Assembly (NCBI GenBank): GCA_002067045.1
Contig: MVPZ01000076.1
Coordinates: 1 to 22,402, forward strand
Length of the DNA stretch: 22,402 bases
Direction of reading: 5' to 3'
From: Methanomassiliicoccales archaeon PtaB.Bin134
GTDB taxonomy: Archaea > Thermoplasmatota > Thermoplasmata > Methanomassiliicoccales > UBA472
The translations under genes were made by a program, and so were the position numbers. This document shows positions 6,695 through 13,636 of this stretch, one piece after another. The notes beneath the pieces were generated by a model that saw nothing but the letters and a program-made list of their open reading frames with translations, did not search any database and was not told the origin of the DNA. Each line of letters starts with the position of its first letter. Position 1 is the first letter of the stretch.

Positions 6695-7705
6695 TACGGC
6701 CTTGACGATGGCGGCCAGGTTGTCGTCGGCTATGAGGGCGGACAGCCCGCATCCCGGGGACACCACATCGAAGCCAGCAGCCACGCAGCGCTTGGCATGG
6801 GCCATGCAGTCCGCGGGGGTTCCCTGCAGCAGCGGGTTGACCACACCGACGTTACCGATCAGGGCGGCGCGCTTGTTGACGATCTTGACGCCCTCTTCCG
6901 GAACGACCTTCTCCTCGATGGACAGGGCCTTGCATCCGGTCTTGATCATGTTGTCCAGGATGTCGGTGGTGTTGCCGCAGATGTGAAGTACACCGGTGGC
7001 GCCCTTTATCGGGGCCAGCGACTCGGCCAGGTAGGCACCCGCGTACTCGTTGAACATGTCCGGGGACAGCAGGTCGGTGCTGGCGGACGGCTCGGACATC
7101 TGAACCACGTCGGCTCCGGCGTCGGCCAGGGCCTGGCTGTATCCCTTGCATATCACGTTGGCGGCCTTGGTCCACTTGTGCACCAGGTCCGGGTCCACCA
7201 TGATGTACAGCACGAGGTTCTCGGTGCTGACCAGGTGACCGGCCAGGGTGAACGGTCCGGTGTTGCCGGCGATGACCGGGTACTCGGCGCCGAACTGGGC
7301 CTTCATCTTCTTTATGGCCTCCTGGCAGATGGCCGCGCGGCCGCTCTTCAGGAACTCGTCGACCGGCATCAGGGCGGGGTCGTCCTCAAGGGCGAAGGGG
7401 TGTCCCTTCACCATCGGGGTCCTGTCCTTCCTCCCCTGCTCGACGGTGGTGACCTTCAGGCTGTCGATCTCGGCGGTCAGGCAGAACGGGGCCCTGACGG
7501 CCTCGAACCCGAACACCTTGGCCTGTCCAGATCCCAACTTGACCATCTTGTCGACGTCGTAGTGGGCTTCCGGCCAGGAAACGCCTAGCTTGTCCATCTG
7601 TCCTATGGTTGCGCTCTGGGTGAAGACCGCGACCGGAGGCCGGTCGTGCTGCTTGCCCTTCAACGCATCCAATACTCTGTCCCTTGGAGTCAACTTTTCA
7701 GACAA
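6686..7705 (-). CDS. mtbA: Methylcobamide:CoM methyltransferase (MtbA/MtaA family)
   Basis: This zinc enzyme moves a methyl group from a methyl-corrinoid protein to coenzyme M, the step before methyl-CoM reductase. The 339-residue TIM barrel of the uroporphyrinogen-decarboxylase superfamily carries the zinc ligands H241 and C243 (HICGN) and C319 (SPGCGLS). This is the H-x-C plus distal Cys pattern of MtaA/MtbA. From memory the N-terminal FTQSATIGQMDKLGV and GFEAVRAPF segments resemble MtbA more than MtaA, but this is not an alignment, so methylamine versus methanol specificity is unsettled. I chose the TTG start at 7705. AGGGGGAA precedes it on the minus strand at ribosome-binding distance, and 339 residues is the family length. 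An upstream ATG at 7810 would add 35 unrelated residues. It has its own AT-rich control region, which includes an element shared with mcr. Confidence 0.9.
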   Translation of the reverse strand: MSEKLTPRDRVLDALKGKQHDRPPVAVFTQSATIGQMDKLGVSWPEAHYDVDKMVKLGSGQAKVFGFEAVRAPFCLTAEIDSLKVTTVEQGRKDRTPMVKGHPFALEDDPALMPVDEFLKSGRAAICQEAIKKMKAQFGAEYPVIAGNTGPFTLAGHLVSTENLVLYIMVDPDLVHKWTKAANVICKGYSQALADAGADVVQMSEPSASTDLLSPDMFNEYAGAYLAESLAPIKGATGVLHICGNTTDILDNMIKTGCKALSIEEKVVPEEGVKIVNKRAALIGNVGVVNPLLQGTPADCMAHAKRCVAAGFDVVSPGCGLSALIADDNLAAIVKAVKG

Positions 7706-7763
7706 TTTTATTCCCCCTATAATCCAGTAGGATTCTGACCTGTCCCGAGTATCATTTTTACCG

Positions 7764-7774
7764 TACATTAATCT
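7764..7774 (-). promoter_or_regulatory. Possible TATA box of the CoM methyltransferase gene
   Basis: On the minus strand GATTAATGTAC lies about 60 bases before the TTG start at 7705. If used, transcription would begin near 7742, giving a leader of about 37 bases that includes the AGGGGGAA ribosome binding site. An alternative core promoter is TTAATAATTTTAC further upstream (7860-7872), which would give a leader over 100 bases. Confidence 0.35.
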
Positions 7775-7802
7775 ATCGGGATGCTGGTGAAAAGAACCAT
7801 CC

Positions 7803-7818
7803 TTTAACAAGGGTTAAA
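7803..7818. repeat. Perfect inverted repeat in the methyltransferase control region
   Basis: TTTAAC-AAGG-GTTAAA is a perfect 6-4-6 palindrome, about 100 bases before the start codon of the CoM methyltransferase and about 30 bases upstream of its possible TATA box. It is a candidate operator. Confidence 0.35.
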
Positions 7819-7850
7819 AACTGACATCTGGCTAAAACTGAAGGCCACGA

Positions 7851-7877
7851 AACGATTGTAAAATTATTAACAAATGT
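7851..7877 (-). promoter_or_regulatory. Two-block element shared with the mcr control region
   Basis: Read on the minus strand, the element is ACATTTGTTAA, one base, AATTTTACAA, one base, CGTT. The same blocks in the same order occur on the plus strand at 20835-20868 before mcrB, with a 9-base spacer. Both copies point toward their methanogenesis gene, and each lies about 80-90 bases upstream of a candidate TATA box. The first block also forms a dyad here (TTAACA-AA-TGTTCAA). Confidence 0.5.
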
Positions 7878-7890
7878 TCAACCAATGGGC

Positions 7891-8928
7891 TCAGAGTTCT
7901 CCGGTCCTTGCCACGGCCTCCCGCAGGGCGATTATGTTGTCGATGGGGGTCTTGAAGGGCATCTCGCAGCCAGGGGCGAACATGAACCCCTTCCCGTCCC
8001 CCCAATCGCGGCGTGCGGCCTCCACCTCGCCGGCCACCTGGGCCGGGGTGCCCTTGAACAGCAGGAACATCTGGTCAATGCCGCCGATCATGACCGTCCT
8101 GCCCTTGAACATGCCATAGACCTCGGCCCTCTTATCGGGCTTGGGGGTGAGGTGCACCGCAGAAGGCCTCAGGGGCAGGTATCCCTCGATGAACGGATCG
8201 TTGGCGCAGTTGTGGACGATGGTTCGCAATCCCTTGGAATGGAACGACGACATCATGGTGCCCAGGGTGCCCAGGTCGAACCTCTCCAGCCCCTCGCGGG
8301 AGTTCACGTCCAGGCTGCAGGTGCCGTCCTCTATGAAGACGTAGCCGACCCCCATGCCCGCCAGGTGCTCCCCATAGGCCTTACATGATTCCAGCATCAC
8401 ATCCATGAGCTGTTGGGCCAGGTCCGGCTCGGCGAAGGTGGCCATTAGCAGGGCCTCGTAGCCCATGACCTCCCCGGCCATCATCATCGGGCCGTTGATG
8501 CAGCCCAGGACCGCCACCTCGTGCCCCACCCGCTTCTGCATGATGCCCGCGGCCCTCAAGGGCACCGACCAGAACTCGTCCCGAAGGGGGTCGACCGGCC
8601 TCACGCGGTCCAGCTCGCTCAGGGAGGAGATGGCGTAACCATCCGAGCGGGGATAATAGTCCCTCTCGGGCCACTTCCAACGGGTGCCATGGGCGTGGGC
8701 CTCCACCAGGATGTCCCCCCAGCCGGCCATGACGTTATCGAAACCGGTTATCCGCTGGGCCATGATGCAGATGCGGGCGAATGATTCCGGATCATGGAAG
8801 CCGTCGCGGATGGTCATGCCCAGGGCGGGAAGCACGCTCCGGTTCGCGCCGAAATGCTGGTACATTATCGGCGGACGGTCCACATGTTCGAACTCGAAGG
8901 TGGCGTCGAACCTCTCCCGGGGCAACAT
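7891..8928 (-). CDS. URO-D-fold corrinoid:thiol methyltransferase homologue
   Basis: This 345-residue protein of the uroporphyrinogen-decarboxylase/MtaA superfamily is clearly different from the MtbA-like neighbour. The metal-ligand pattern is kept: H239 and C241 in VHNCANDP and C321 in APGCEMPF. It is therefore probably a zinc-dependent methyltransferase rather than a heme-pathway decarboxylase. The second motif is HNCAN, not HICGN, and the N terminus (RPPIMYQHFGANRSVLP) departs from MtaA/MtbA. The methyl donor or acceptor may thus differ (another thiol, or a demethylation partner). It is the last gene of a probable minus-strand unit with the CobW-like GTPase and the 150-residue protein, 40 bases after the latter's stop. 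No separate strong promoter is visible before it. Confidence 0.8.
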   Translation of the reverse strand: MLPRERFDATFEFEHVDRPPIMYQHFGANRSVLPALGMTIRDGFHDPESFARICIMAQRITGFDNVMAGWGDILVEAHAHGTRWKWPERDYYPRSDGYAISSLSELDRVRPVDPLRDEFWSVPLRAAGIMQKRVGHEVAVLGCINGPMMMAGEVMGYEALLMATFAEPDLAQQLMDVMLESCKAYGEHLAGMGVGYVFIEDGTCSLDVNSREGLERFDLGTLGTMMSSFHSKGLRTIVHNCANDPFIEGYLPLRPSAVHLTPKPDKRAEVYGMFKGRTVMIGGIDQMFLLFKGTPAQVAGEVEAARRDWGDGKGFMFAPGCEMPFKTPIDNIIALREAVARTGEL

Positions 8929-8968
8929 ATTCCCTGAAGGGAGATGCTGGGTAAAAGGCTTTATCGCC

Positions 8969-9421
8969 TCAATCCTTTATGCGCTTCTCCTTCTCGTAGA
9001 AGTCGTTGATTACCTCGTAATCGATAGAGCGCTGGGCCATGAAGCCCTTGGTGACGTTCAGGGATGTCTCCCGGACCTGGGGGTCCCACATGCCGTGCAC
9101 AATGACGTGCACAATGAGCTCGCCGCGCATCATCTTGGTGCCGTCGAAGCGCACCTGCACCGTCGGGGGGATATCCACATCTATGAGGCTGACGCTGATG
9201 GTCGAACCTCCCTCCGCGGTGAGGAACGACTTGATATGCCCTATCATGTCCGCGCCCTGCCTGAAGCATTCCTCGGTTATGTCGTCCAGCAGGTCCAGCA
9301 CCATCCTCTCGGACTGCTCGGCATCCAATGGGTCCTTGATGTATAGGCGGAGCCACATGGAGAACTTTCCCAGCTCATCCGAGGCCCGGTGGGTCAGAAG
9401 CTGTCTTTCCTTGAGGTCCAT
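8969..9421 (-). CDS. Conserved-looking protein of unknown function in the cobW operon
   Basis: I do not recognise this 150-residue soluble protein. The N-terminal half (ERQLLTHRASDELGKFSMWLR to about residue 70) looks alpha-helical. The middle (TISVSLIDVDIPPTVQVRFDGTKMMRGELIVHVIVHGMW) alternates like beta strands, and the C terminus is a charged helix ending in EKEKRIKD. There are no membrane segments and a single cysteine. The ATG at 9421 is preferred over an upstream ATG at 9436: GGGGAGTGA, within the last codons of the cobW-like gene, is its ribosome binding site, and the two genes are 4 bases apart. Tight coupling to the GTPase suggests they act together. Confidence 0.7.
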   Translation of the reverse strand: MDLKERQLLTHRASDELGKFSMWLRLYIKDPLDAEQSERMVLDLLDDITEECFRQGADMIGHIKSFLTAEGGSTISVSLIDVDIPPTVQVRFDGTKMMRGELIVHVIVHGMWDPQVRETSLNVTKGFMAQRSIDYEVINDFYEKEKRIKD

Positions 9422-9425
9422 CCTG

Positions 9426-10091
9426 TCACTCCCCATACTTCTTGTCGAAGCGGTCCTCGGCGTCGGAGAGGTCGTACGTAACGACCTTGCCGTGGACCAT
9501 GAGGTCGGCGATATCCTTCACTCCCTGCCTGGTGCGCGCCGAGCCGTAGAACAGCTGCACCTCCGGGTTCATGCCCCGCACCATGTCCGTGACCAACCTG
9601 AGGCGGTCCTCGTTCACCGCGTCCACCTTGTTGATGAGCACCGCGTCGGCCTCAATGATCTGGGTCTCCACCAGCCGGCGGACGTTGTTCATGAGCTTGT
9701 CGATGCGCATGGCATCCACGAAGGTGACGATCGGGGACTGCTCCAGCACCTTGGGCATCCTCTTAACCGTCTCCGCCGCGGCCTGCTTGAGGCCCAGGGG
9801 TATGGCCACCCCGGTGGGCTCCACCAGGATGACGTCCGGCTTGTAGCTCATGTAGATGTTGGTCACCGTGGTGGTGAGGGTGCCCTGCACCTCGCAGCAT
9901 ATGCATCCCCCGGCGATCTCCCGGGTGTTAATCCCGTGCACCTCCATACACTTGCGGTCTACGTTGATGTGGCCTACGTCGTTGACGATGGTGGCCACCT
10001 TGAGCCCCCGGGAGTTCAGCTCCTTGGCCACCTCTATGAGGAAGGTGGTCTTGCCGCTCCCCAAGAATCCTGTCACTTGGGCTATCCTCAT
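9426..10091 (-). CDS. CobW/UreG-type metallochaperone GTPase (COG0523)
   Basis: This 221-residue G3E-family P-loop GTPase has a Walker A motif GFLGSGKTT (residues 8-16) and the family's metal-binding CxCC motif in GGCICCEV (C63, C65, C66). A switch-like LVEPTG follows, then the base-specificity motif NKVD near residue 160. Relatives deliver or handle Zn, Co or Ni for metalloenzymes or cobalamin. The protein stops after the GTPase core and lacks the usual C-terminal CobW_C domain, which is also the case for some RamA- and corrinoid-linked relatives. It leads the minus-strand unit with the 150-residue protein and the URO-D-fold protein, and is divergent from ramA. A role in supplying zinc or in corrinoid-protein maturation is plausible from context only. 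Confidence 0.88.
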   Translation of the reverse strand: MRIAQVTGFLGSGKTTFLIEVAKELNSRGLKVATIVNDVGHINVDRKCMEVHGINTREIAGGCICCEVQGTLTTTVTNIYMSYKPDVILVEPTGVAIPLGLKQAAAETVKRMPKVLEQSPIVTFVDAMRIDKLMNNVRRLVETQIIEADAVLINKVDAVNEDRLRLVTDMVRGMNPEVQLFYGSARTRQGVKDIADLMVHGKVVTYDLSDAEDRFDKKYGE

Positions 10092-10113
10092 GCCATCACA
10101 CTAGCGCCGTTAA

Positions 10114-10150
10114 GCGACTTCCGACTATAATTCCGTTGTCCCGGAAGCGC
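10114..10150. promoter_or_regulatory. Inverted repeat flanking the cobW promoter
   Basis: GCG-A-CTTCCG (10114-10123) and CGGAAGCGC (10142-10150) form a nine-pair inverted repeat with one bulged base. Between them lies the minus-strand TATA-like AATTATAG (about 10124-10132) of the cobW-like gene, whose ATG is at 10091. This is a possible operator controlling the divergent cobW and ramA transcripts. Confidence 0.35.
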
Positions 10151-10216
10151 CCCGGAAATCCCCCTGATCGCGGGGCACTGGTGGGTGCTTTCGAAGGTAT
10201 GAACTTCCGGGGACAG

Positions 10217-10228
10217 TATTATAAATGG
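10217..10228 (+). promoter_or_regulatory. TATA box of ramA
   Basis: TATTATAAATGG lies 31-42 bases before the ATG at 10259. The predicted start of transcription is near 10247, just before the GAGGT ribosome binding site at 10249-10253. This placement argues against the in-frame upstream start at 10136. Confidence 0.6.
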
Positions 10229-10258
10229 AAAGGAAGCATTCTCCCTCCGAGGTTAACC

Positions 10259-11908
10259 ATGGCATTGGGAGTTGCGCTGGACCTGGGAACGAGCGGCTAC
10301 CGGGGACACCTGGTCGATTTGGACAAGAAGGGAAAGATCCTGGCTACGGCCATCACCATGAGGCACCCCCTGCCGGGGGCCAACATCATGGACCATCTGC
10401 ACTTCTGGATGGAGAACGGTCCCGAGGTAGGCCATCGCATCGTCATCGAGACCGTGGACAAGCTCATCGCCACCTTGGGCGCCAAGCCCGAGGAGATCTC
10501 CAGGGTGTCCGTGTGCGGGAACCCGGCCCAGATGTCCATGTTCGAGAAGATCGAGATCCGCGACCTGGCCTTCGCAGGGCAGTCCATACTGAAGAGGCTG
10601 AACGTCAAGGTCCCGGAGAGGAAGGCGCATTCGATAAAGGCCGATGAGCTGGGCATGAGCTCTGTGCGCCGCACCGCCGAGGTGCGCATACCCCCCTCCA
10701 TCCGCCACGAGATCGGGGCGGACGCCCTGGCCATGATCATGAAGACCGGGCTGATGGACAAGAAGGAGACCTGCATGGTCACCGACTACGGCACGAATGC
10801 CGAGATGGGGCTGTTCTACAAGGGCGAGCTCTACACCGGATCGGCCGCGGCCGGGCCGGCCATGGAGGGCCAGTCCATCGACTTCGGCATGCTGGCCGCA
10901 CCCCAGGCCATTTCCGATATCATCCTGGGTGAGAACGGGAGATGGTACAACGTGGTGCTGAACGAGAAGCTTCACCCCACCAGGTCCGCGCTGGTGGACC
11001 CCCGCACCGGGGAGGAGCAGCGCCTGGACGGGGTCGTGGCCAGGGGAATAACCGGAACCGGCACCGTGGCGGCCATGGCCATAGGTCTGGAGACCGGGGT
11101 CATCAAGCTGCCCTACGTGGACACCCCGGACCGGAAGATACACATGACCAACGGCATCTACTTCGGCGAGGAGGACGTTCGTGAGGCGGGCAAGGCCACC
11201 GGGGCCATACGCGCCGGCCATCGCACCCTCATCGAAGAGGTGGGCGTGGATGACGACGAGATCAAGACCATGTACATGGCCGGGGCCTCCGGAACCTACG
11301 TGGACCCCATAAAGGCCCAGACCGTGGGTCTGATCCCCCGTGTGCTGGATAAGACCGTGCAGGCCGGGAACACCTCCCTGATGATGTCCTACGACATCCT
11401 GGTGGACGACGACGGCCTGGACAAGATGCAGGACGTGGCCAACGCCATATCCAGCAAGCACATCATGTTCGCCACCAGCAAGGTGTTCGAGGACATATAC
11501 GTCAACGAGATCGCCTACTGGACCGAGGGCATGACCATGGACATGTACAACGAGATGGTCAAGCATGCCGGCCTGCGCCCCCTCCCGGACATCAAGCGCC
11601 CCAAGGAGACCATCCGCCTGGTGCTCTCGGATATACCCATCATCGGCGCCGGCGGCCTGAGGACCCTGGACGACGTGGGGGTGTACCTGGAAGGTTCCTT
11701 CGAGGGCTGCATCGGCTGCAAGAAGTGCCAGAAGGAGTGCCCCGAGTGCGCCCTGCAGGTGTCCTCCATAGGCAACAAGAAGTTCCTGATCCGGGTGAAC
11801 ACCGAGCACTGCCTGGGCACGGCATGCAAGAACTGCCAGGCCGTCTGCCCGGAGAACGTCTACGACTTCAGCGCCCTGAAGATCGTGAAGAAGGGGACGA
11901 GTGCTTAA
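10259..11908 (+). CDS. ramA: RamA-type corrinoid protein reductive activase
   Basis: RamA uses ATP hydrolysis to reduce inactive Co(II) corrinoid proteins to the active Co(I) state in methylotrophic methanogenesis. The 549-residue protein has an ASKHA-fold N terminus (ALDLGTSGYRGHLVD, residues 6-20), a second phosphate motif VTDYGTNAEMGLF, and a MAGASGTYVDP loop. At the C terminus are two 4Fe-4S clusters: C484, C487, C490, C494 (CxxCxxCxxxCP) and C518, C523, C526, C530 (CxxxxCxxCxxxCP). Length and architecture match RamA (about 540 residues) and the DUF4445 family. The start at 10259 follows GAGGT and a TATA box; the frame extends upstream to 10136 but that sequence is not RamA-like. The next gene starts on the base after its stop codon. 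Confidence 0.93.
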   Translation: MALGVALDLGTSGYRGHLVDLDKKGKILATAITMRHPLPGANIMDHLHFWMENGPEVGHRIVIETVDKLIATLGAKPEEISRVSVCGNPAQMSMFEKIEIRDLAFAGQSILKRLNVKVPERKAHSIKADELGMSSVRRTAEVRIPPSIRHEIGADALAMIMKTGLMDKKETCMVTDYGTNAEMGLFYKGELYTGSAAAGPAMEGQSIDFGMLAAPQAISDIILGENGRWYNVVLNEKLHPTRSALVDPRTGEEQRLDGVVARGITGTGTVAAMAIGLETGVIKLPYVDTPDRKIHMTNGIYFGEEDVREAGKATGAIRAGHRTLIEEVGVDDDEIKTMYMAGASGTYVDPIKAQTVGLIPRVLDKTVQAGNTSLMMSYDILVDDDGLDKMQDVANAISSKHIMFATSKVFEDIYVNEIAYWTEGMTMDMYNEMVKHAGLRPLPDIKRPKETIRLVLSDIPIIGAGGLRTLDDVGVYLEGSFEGCIGCKKCQKECPECALQVSSIGNKKFLIRVNTEHCLGTACKNCQAVCPENVYDFSALKIVKKGTSA

Positions 11909-12754
11909 GTGCGCATCACCTGCGTGGTCGACAACAACACCGGGAGCCCCGATCCGGCACGCGCGGTGCATAAGGCCAGGGGCAGCCTGCTCTCCGAGCA
12001 CGGCCTCTCGCTGCTGATCGAGACCGACGCGGGTAGGAAGGTGCTGCTGGACACCGGATCCACAGAGAGGGCCTTCGCCAACAACCTCCAATGCCTTGGC
12101 CTGAAGCCCTCCGATCTGGACGCGGTGTTCATATCCCACGGGCACTACGACCACCTGGGGGCTCTGCCCCTGCTCATCAGGGAGGGCGTCACCTGCCACA
12201 CCCACCCGCTCACCTTCAAGGGGGACCGATACCACAGTTCGTCCGGCCACCTCCGGTTCATCGGGGCCTCCAAGGAGCTGCTCAGGATGCTGGAGGATCA
12301 CCCCCCCATTTGCAGTTCCCAGCCTCATGAGCTGGTCCCGGGGGTGCGCACCACCGGGGAGGTGCTGCGCAGCACCAGCTTCGAGGTCCCGCAGCATTTC
12401 GTCATCGAGCGCGACGGGAAGGCCTCGCCGGACCTTATCATGGAGGAACAGGGGTTGTGCGTGTCCACCGCCCAAGGCACTGCGGTGCTGACCGGCTGCG
12501 GACACGCCGGGATCGTGAACATCGTATCGCAGGTCCGGTCGCAGGGCGATGAGGCCATACGCATGGTGATGGGCGGCTTCCATCTCATGGGGTCTTCCCC
12601 GGAGGTGCTGCAGAGGACCGTGGAGGGCCTGCACCGGCTGGGCGTGGAGAACGTCGCGCCCATGCACTGCACGGGCTTCCCGGCCACCAAGCTGTTCGCG
12701 GACAGCTTCCCCGGCTTTGTCTACTTCGGCACCGGCTGCTACATTGACCTCTAA
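11909..12754 (+). CDS. Metallo-beta-lactamase-fold hydrolase (COG1237 type)
   Basis: This 281-residue metal hydrolase has the motif SHGHYDHLG (H77, H79, D81, H82) and later metal-ligand histidines in TGCGHAGIVN and near APMHCTG. The pattern fits COG1237 proteins, whose archaeal member was assigned to the ribofuranosyl-aminobenzene-phosphate/dihydropterin synthase step of methanopterin synthesis. The assignment by name is weak, because the fold covers many activities. The GTG start follows the ramA stop with zero spacing, so it is translationally coupled to ramA and probably acts in the same corrinoid/pterin methyl-transfer process. Its stop codon overlaps the convergent MtxH-like gene by 4 bases. 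Confidence 0.85.
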   Translation: MRITCVVDNNTGSPDPARAVHKARGSLLSEHGLSLLIETDAGRKVLLDTGSTERAFANNLQCLGLKPSDLDAVFISHGHYDHLGALPLLIREGVTCHTHPLTFKGDRYHSSSGHLRFIGASKELLRMLEDHPPICSSQPHELVPGVRTTGEVLRSTSFEVPQHFVIERDGKASPDLIMEEQGLCVSTAQGTAVLTGCGHAGIVNIVSQVRSQGDEAIRMVMGGFHLMGSSPEVLQRTVEGLHRLGVENVAPMHCTGFPATKLFADSFPGFVYFGTGCYIDL

Positions 12755-13635
12755 AGGTCCCGAACGGACTGCTCCATCATCATGTCCGCGAAGGCGGCCA
12801 CCGGCATGGCCCTCTTCGCGTACTCCATCGGGCCGTACACCACGTAATCGGCCCCGGCCATGATGCTCAGGGCCACCGCCGAGCTGTCCACGTGCCTCCT
12901 GGCCTCCCTGGGGTCCTCCAGCCCTCCAAGGTCCAGGCATTCCACGGCGTTGTGCAATGCGCATCCGGTCGGGTATCCCCACTTGGCCTTGGCCACCAGG
13001 ATGGCCCGTAGCGCCGCCCCCGCGCTCATCTCCGGGGAGGTGACCGCGGTATCCAGCAGGATGTTACTGATGCCCAGCTCTTCGGCGGTGGCAACCAGCC
13101 CCTGGGGTATCAGGTCGTCCCCGCTGTCCAGCATGTAGATGCGACCCTTCACGTCGTCCCCCCGTGGGTTGAAGGCCAGCACCACCGCGTTGACCGGGGG
13201 GCGTTCCCGCAGCGCTTCCATCTCCCGGTCGGCGAGGCCGGCGTTGACGGTGTTGTAGACCAGCCGGTCCCGCAGGCCCATCTCCTCCGCGTGCTTCAGG
13301 AAGGACAGGCGCACCTCCGAGCTGCCGGAATCGGCGAATAGGGGCCCGGGCACCCGGTCGGCCACTTCCTCCAGGTAGGCGCGCGCGGCCTTCCCGCTCT
13401 CGGCGTATATCATCAGCCCGGTGGGACAGCCGCAGCCCTGCGTGGTCCGCAGGTACGCATCCAGCCGTTCCCGCAGCCTCTCCCGGTCGATCCTTCCCTC
13501 CCGAGGGTCAAGGACCACCGTGTGCCGGGGATAGAAGACCGAACCTATCATCATGGTCCGGCGCCTGCCCGGCTGTCCGCCCACGCTCATCCCGCCAATG
13601 CTGATATGCCTCTGGTCCGTCTGGAACTTGAACAT
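12751..13635 (-). CDS. mtxH: MtrH-family methyltransferase (MtxH-like)
   Basis: This 294-residue TIM-barrel methyltransferase is homologous to MtrH, the subunit that transfers the methyl group from methyl-tetrahydromethanopterin to the corrinoid of MtrA. The N terminus MFKFQTDQRHISIGGMSVGGQPG and the following MMIGSVFYPRH are typical of the family. So are AESGKAARAYLEEVADRVPGP and the C-terminal SIMAGADYVVYGPME. The membrane-bound MtrBCDEFG subunits are absent. The pair with an MtrA-like gene resembles the stand-alone mtxA/mtxH homologues known from methanogens; mtxX is not in this window. It starts 1 base after the mtxA-like stop, with GGGGGTGTGA just before its ATG, so the two are co-translated. 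A methylated pterin is the likely donor or acceptor by homology. Confidence 0.87.
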   Translation of the reverse strand: MFKFQTDQRHISIGGMSVGGQPGRRRTMMIGSVFYPRHTVVLDPREGRIDRERLRERLDAYLRTTQGCGCPTGLMIYAESGKAARAYLEEVADRVPGPLFADSGSSEVRLSFLKHAEEMGLRDRLVYNTVNAGLADREMEALRERPPVNAVVLAFNPRGDDVKGRIYMLDSGDDLIPQGLVATAEELGISNILLDTAVTSPEMSAGAALRAILVAKAKWGYPTGCALHNAVECLDLGGLEDPREARRHVDSSAVALSIMAGADYVVYGPMEYAKRAMPVAAFADMMMEQSVRDL

Positions 13636-13636
13636 G

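Noticed and set aside
7706..7810. ATG at 7810 as the start of the CoM methyltransferase
   Set aside because: The extra 35 residues have no family similarity. TTG at 7705 has a strong ribosome binding site and yields the standard 339-residue length.
10253..12982. A 909-codon open frame on the minus strand opposite ramA and the hydrolase gene
   Set aside because: It is the antisense shadow of two well-supported genes in GC-rich codons, with no recognisable domain and a His/Gly/Val-rich composition typical of such shadows.
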